Below are positions 58,601-64,000 of a DNA stretch of 64,000 nucleotides, piece by piece. Location: positions 1,214,001-1,278,000 of the forward strand of contig JAYJMM010000036.1 of assembly GCA_037349105.1 (NCBI GenBank), read 5' to 3'. Below the pieces are notes generated by a model. That model was not told the origin of the DNA, did no database searches, and saw nothing but the letters and a program-made list of their open reading frames with translations. Each line of letters opens with the position of its first letter. The stretch's first letter is position 1. A program made the translations under genes and the position numbers. Origin of the DNA: Limnomonas spitsbergensis. Lineage: Eukaryota; Chlorophyta; Chlorophyceae; Chlamydomonadales.

Positions 58601-61600
58601 GCAAAAAGTGACACTGGCAGCATTGCTGTCCTTCTTGCAAACAGTGACACTGGTGGCATTGCTGTCCTTCTTGCAAACAGTGACACTGGCAGCATTGCTG
58701 TCCTTCTTGCAAAATGTGACACTGGTGGCATTGCTGTCCTTCTTGCAAAAAATGACACTGGCAGCATTGCTGTCCTTCTTGCAAAAAGTGACACTGGCAG
58801 CATTGCTGTCCTTCTTGCAAACAGTGACACTGGTGGCATTGCTGTCCTTCTTGCAAAAAGTGACACTGGTGGCATTGCTGTCCTTCTTGCAAGCAGTGAC
58901 ACTGGCGGCATTGCTGTCCTTCTTGCAAGCAGTGACACTGGCAGCATTGCTGTCCTTCTCGCAAAAAAGTAACAATGGTGGCATTGCTGTCCTTCTTGCA
59001 AGCAGTGACACTGGCAGCATTGCTGTCCTTCTCGCAAAAAAGTGACAATGGTGGCATTGCTGTCCTTCTTGCAAAAAGTGACACTGGCAGCATTGCTGTC
59101 CTTCTTGCAAAAAGTGACACTGGTGGCATTGCTGTCCTTCTCGCAAAATGTGACACTGGCAGCATTGCTGTCCTTCTTGCAAGCAGTGACACTGGCAGCA
59201 TTGCTGTCCTTCTTGCAAAATGTGACACTGGCAGCATTGCTGTCCTTCTTGCAAAAAGTGACACTGGCAGCATTGCTGTCCTTCTTGCAAAATGTGACAC
59301 TGGCAGCATTGCTGTCCTTCTTGCAAAAAGTGACAATGGTGGCATTGCTGTCCTTCTTGCAAAATGTGACACTGGCAGCATTGCTGTCCTTCTTGCAAAA
59401 AGTGACACTGGCAGCATTGCTGTCCTTCTTGCAAAAAGTGACACTGGCGGCATTGCTGTCCTTCTTGCAAAAAGTGACACTGGTGGCATTGCTGTCCTTC
59501 TTGCAAAAAGTGACACTGGCAGCATTGCTGTCCTTCTTGCAAGCAGTGACACTGGTGGCATTGCTGTCCTTCTTGCAAGCAGTGACACTGGCAGCATTGC
59601 TGTCCTTCTTGCAAGCAGTGACACTGGTGGCATTGCTGTCCTTCTTGCAAGCAGTGACACTGGCAGCATTGCTGTCCTTCTTGCAAAAAGTGACACTGGT
59701 GGCATTGCTGTCCTTCTTGCAAAAAGTGACACTTGCAGCATTGCTGTCCTTCTTGCAAAAAGTGACACTGGCAGCATTGCTGTCCTTCTTGCAAAAAGTG
59801 ACACTGGTGGCATTGCTGTCCTTCTTGCAAAAAGTGACACTGGCAGCATTGCTGTCCTTCTTGCAAAACGTGACACTGGCAGCATTGCTGTCCTTCTTGC
59901 AAAAAGTGACACGGGTGGCATTGCTGTCCTTCTTGCAAAAAGTGACACTGGCAGCATTGCTGTCCTTCTTGCAAGCAGTGACACTGGCAGCATTGCTGTC
60001 CTTCTTGCAAAATGTGACACTGGCAGCATTGCTGTCCTTCTTGCAAAAAGTGACACTGGCAGCATTGCTGTCCTTCTTGCAAAATGTGACACTGGCAGCA
60101 TTGCTGTCCTTCTTGCAAAAAGTGACAATGGTGGCATTGCTGTCCTTCTTGCAAAATGTGACACTGGCAGCATTGCTGTCCTTCTTGCAAAATGTGACAC
60201 TGGCAGCATTGCTGTCCTTCTTGCAAACAGTGACACTGGCAGCATTGCTGTCCTTCTTGCAAACAGTGACACTGGCAGCATTGCTGTCCTTCTTGCAAAA
60301 TGTGACACTGGCAGCATTGCTGTCCTTCTTGCAAAATGTGACACTGGCAGCATTGCTGTCCTTCTTGCAAGCAGTGACACTGGCGGCATTGCTGTCCTTC
60401 TTGCAAACAGTGACACTGGTGGCATTGCTGTCCTTCTTGCAAACAGTGACACTGGTGGCATTGCTGTCCTTCTTGCAAACAGTGACACTGGCAGCATTGC
60501 TGTCCTTCTTGCAAACAGTGACACTGGCAGCATTGCTGTCCTTCTTGCAAAAAGGGACACTGGTGGCATTGCTGTCCTTCTTGCAAACAGTGACACTGGC
60601 AGCATTGCTGTCCTTCTTGCAAACAGTGACACTGGTGGCATTGCTGTCCTTCTTGCAAAAAGTGACACTGGCAGCATTGCTGTCCTTCTTGCAAGCAGTG
60701 ACACTGGTGGCATTGCTGTCCTTCTTGCAAACAGTGACACTGGCAGCATTGCTGTCCTTCTTGCAAACAGTGACACTGGTGGCATTGCTGTCCTTCTTGC
60801 AAAAAGTGACACTGGTGGCATTGCTGTCCTTCTTGCAAGCAGTGACACTGGTGGCATTGCTGTCCTTCTTGCAAGCAGTGACACTGGTGGCATTGCTGTC
60901 CTTCTTGCAAGCAGTGACACTGGTGGCATTGCTGTCCTTCTTGCAAGCAGTGACACTGGCGGCATTGCTGTCCTTCTTGCAAGCAGTGACACTGGTGGCA
61001 TTGCTGTCCTTCTTGCAAACAGTGACACTGGTGGCATTGCTGTCCTTCTTGCAAACAGTGACACTGGTGGCATTGCTGTCCTTCTTGCAAACAGTGACAC
61101 TGGTGGCATTGCTGTCCTTCTTGCAAACAGTGACACTGGTGGCATTGCTGTCCTTCTTGCAAACAGTGACACTGGCAGCATTGCTGTCCTTCTTGCAAAC
61201 AGTGACACTGGTGGCATTGCTGTCCTTCTTGCAAACAGTGACACTGGTGGCATTGCTGTCCTTCTTGCAAACAGTGACACTGGTGGCATTGCTGTCCTTC
61301 TTGCAAACAGTGACACTGGCAGCATTGCTGTCCTTCTTGCAAACAGTGACACTGGTGGCATTGCTGTCCTTCTTGCAAAAAGTGACACTGGTGGCATTGC
61401 TGTCCTTCTTGCAAAATGTGACACTGGCAGCATTGCTGTCCTTCTTGCAAGCAGTGACACTGGTGGCATTGCTGTCCTTCTTGCAAACAGTGACACTGGC
61501 AGCATTGCTGTCCTTCTTGCAAGCAGTGACACTGGCAGCATTGCTGTCCTTCTTGCAAAATGTGACACTGGCAGCATTGCTGTCCTTCTTGCAAACAGTG

Positions 61601-64000
61601 ACACTGGCAGCATTGCTGTCCTTCTTGCAAAAAGTGACACTGGCAGCATTGCTGTCCTTCTTGCAAGCAGTGACACTGGTGGCATTGCTGTCCTTCTTGC
61701 AAACAGTGACACTGGCAGCATTGCTGTCCTTCTTGCAAACAGTGACACTGGTGGCATTGCTGTCCTTCTTGCAAAAAGTGACACTGGTGGCATTGCTGTC
61801 CTTCTTGCAAGCAGTGACACTGGTGGCATTGCTGTCCTTCTTGCAAACAGTGACACTGGTGGCATTGCTGTCCTTCTTGCAAGCAGTGACACTGGTGGCA
61901 TTGCTGTCTTTCTTGCAAAAAGTGACACTGGTGGCATTGCTGTCCTTCTTGCAAGCAGTGACACTGGTGGCATTGCTGTCCTTCTTGCAAGCAATGACAC
62001 TGGTGGCATTGCTGTCCTTCTTGCAAGCAGTGACACTGGCAGCATTGCTGTCCTTCTTGCAAACAGTGACACTGGTGGCATTGCTGTCCTTCTTGCAAAC
62101 AGTGACACTGGCAGCATTGCTGTCCTTCTTGCAAACAGTGACACTGGTGGCATTGCTGTCCTTCTTGCAAGCAGTGACACTGGCGGCATTGCTGTCCTTC
62201 TTGCAAGCAGTGACACTGGTGGCATTGCTGTCCTTCTTGCAAGCAGTGACACTGGTGGCATTGCTGTCCTTCTTGCAAACAGTGACACTGGCAGCATTGC
62301 TGTCCTTCTTGCAAACAGTGACACTGGTGGCATTGCTGTCCTTCTTGCAAAAAGTGACACTGGCAGCATTGCTGTCCTTCTTGCAAACAGTGACACTGGT
62401 GGCATTGCTGTCCTTCTTGCAAACAGTGACACTGGTGGCATTGCTGTCCTTCTTGCAAACAGTGACACTGGTGGCATTGCTGTCCTTCTTGCAAAAAGTG
62501 ACACTGGTGGCATTGCTGTCCTTCTTGCAAACAGTGACACTGGTGGCATTGCTGTCCTTCTTGCAAGCAGTGACACTGGTGGCATTGCTGTCCTTCTTGC
62601 AAACAGTGACACTGGTGGCATTGCTGTCCTTCTTGCAAACAGTGACACTGGTGGCATTGCTGTCCTTCTTGCAAGCAGTAACACTGGTGGCATTGCTGTC
62701 CTTCTTGCAAGCAGTGACACTGGCAGCATTGCTGTCCTTCTTGCAAACAGTGACACTGGTGGCATTGCTGTCCTTCTTGCAAACAGTGACACTGGTGGCA
62801 TTGCTGTCCTTCTTGCAAACAGTGACACTGGTGGCATTGCTGTCCTTCTTGCAAGCAGTGACGCTGGTGGCATTGCTGTCCTTCTTGCAAGCAGTGACAC
62901 TGGTGGCATTGCTGTCCTTCTTGCAAGCAGTGACACTGGTGGCATTGCTGTCCTTCTTGCAAACAGTGACACTGGTGGCATTGCTGTCCTTCTTGCAAGC
63001 AGTGACACTGGCAGCATTGCTGTCCTTCTTGCAAACAGTGACACTGGTGGCATTGCTGTCCTTCTTGCAAACAGTGACACTGGTGGCATTGCTGTCCTTC
63101 TTGCAAACAGTGACACTGGTGGCATTGCTGTCCTTCTTGCAAACAGTGACACTGGTGGCATTGCTGTCCTTCTTGCAAGCAATGACACTGGTGGCATTGC
63201 TGTCCTTCTTGCAAACAGTGACACTGGTGGCATTGCTGTCCTTCTTGCAAGCAGTGACACTGGTGGCATTGCTGTCCTTCTTGCAAGCAGTGACACTGGT
63301 GGCATTGCTGTCCTTCTTGCAAACAGTGACACTGGTGGCATTGCTGTCCTTCTTGCAAACAGTGACACTGGTGGCATTGCTGTCCTTCTTGCAAGCAGTG
63401 ACACTGGTGGCATTGCTGTCCTTCTTGCAAGCAGTGACACTGGTGGCATTGCTGTCCTTCTTGCAAGCAGTGACACTGGTGGCATTGCTGTCCTTCTTGC
63501 AAACAGTGACACTGGTGGCATTGCTGTCCTTCTTGCAAGCAGTGACACTGGCAGCATTGCTGTCCTTCTTGCAAACAGTGACACTGGTGGCATTGCTGTC
63601 CTTCTTGCAAACAGTGACACTGGTGGCATTGCTGTCCTTCTTGCAAACAGTGACACTGGTGGCATTGCTGTCCTTCTTGCAAGCAGTGACACTGGTGGCA
63701 TTGCTGTCCTTCTTGCAAACAGTGACACTGGTGGCATTGCTGTCCTTCTTGCAAGCAGTGACACTGGTGGCATTGCTGTCCTTCTTGCAAGCAGTGACAC
63801 TGGCAGCATTGCTGTCCTTCTTGCAAACAGTGACACTGGTGGCATTGCTGTCCTTCTTGCAAGCAGTGACACTGGCAGCATTGCTGTCCTTCTTGCAAAA
63901 AGTGACACTGGTGGCATTGCTGTCCTTCTTGCAAACAGTGACACTGGTGGCATTGCTGTCCTTCTTGCAAGCAGTGACACTGGTGGCATTGCTGTCCTTC
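46659..64000. repeat. 36-bp satellite array, about 480 units, running off the window
   Basis: The unit is tggcattgctgtccttcttg followed by caaacagtgacactgg. Nearly all variation is confined to two places: the three bases after cttgcaa (ACA, GCA, AAA, AAT, AAC) and the two after actgg (TG, CA, CG). Seven or more 37-base units (gcaaaaaagt) shift the frame. The period is 12 codons and the unit lacks stops in three minus and two plus frames, so the 5812-, 4954-, 4138- and 2323-residue open frames are expected by-products. In one minus frame the unit reads KKDSNATSVTVC, in the others ARRTAMPPVSLF and QEGQQCHQCHCL. No start, signal or non-repeat domain is attached except the tail of paralogue C. 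Confidence 0.97.

Noticed and set aside
46551..63989. Single 5812-residue open frame on the minus strand (and 4954-, 4138- and 2323-residue frames)
   Set aside because: The 36-base period is a multiple of three and the unit has no stop in five frames, so giant frames on both strands are automatic. Frames switch at 37-base units without consequence, and the only non-repeat part is the ferritin-like exon tail.
46659..64000. CRISPR-like array
   Set aside because: Units are contiguous with no unique spacers, and the setting is a eukaryotic gene. It is a satellite.

Overview
The window is nuclear DNA from a photosynthetic eukaryote, most likely a green alga. The evidence is an intron-rich chloroplast-targeted chlorophyll synthase, a SCY1-like pseudokinase, plant-type desiccation/ferritin-like proteins, spliceosomal GT-AG introns in every gene, and scattered interstitial copies of the plant/algal telomere-type motif (CCCTAAA / TTTAGGG). 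Genus cannot be decided from the sequence. No bacterial operons, rRNA, tRNA genes or CRISPR arrays were seen.

Layout. (1) 448-8452, + strand: the 3' part of a SCYL1-type gene (HEAT repeats and acidic C-terminus; the pseudokinase domain lies before the window). (2) 11281-20994, - strand: a complete chlorophyll synthase gene (chlG) with ten well-phased exons plus a possible transit-peptide exon. (3) 22365-24772, - strand: desiccation-related PCC13-62-like (ferritin-like) paralogue A. (4) 27302-31197, - strand: a TIR-domain plus armadillo-repeat protein. (5) 34429-37389, - strand: ferritin-like paralogue B. (6) about 39.8-42.1 kb, - strand: weak candidate exons of an unrecognised gene. (7) 45973-46658, - strand: the last exon and a truncated exon 4 of ferritin-like paralogue C. 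Exon 4 runs directly into a 36-bp satellite array of about 480 units that fills the rest of the window (46659-64000) and leaves its right edge.

The most striking property is structural. At more than a dozen exon-intron junctions, in nearly every gene, the intron holds tandem, decaying copies of the junction itself (exon end plus donor, or acceptor plus exon start). Several copies have grown into minisatellites that begin exactly at a splice site. The giant array in paralogue C may be the extreme case. I infer that tandem duplication nucleated at splice junctions is a main route of intron growth in this genome.

The rest is filled by dispersed short elements: a SINE-like family (about 19 copies, one with a 14-bp target duplication), a MITE-like family with terminal inverted repeats, two further dispersed families, telomere-like tracts and one long foldback. 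The very long open frames across 46.5-64 kb follow from a 36-bp (12-codon) period that lacks stops in five of six frames; they are not evidence of giant proteins by themselves.
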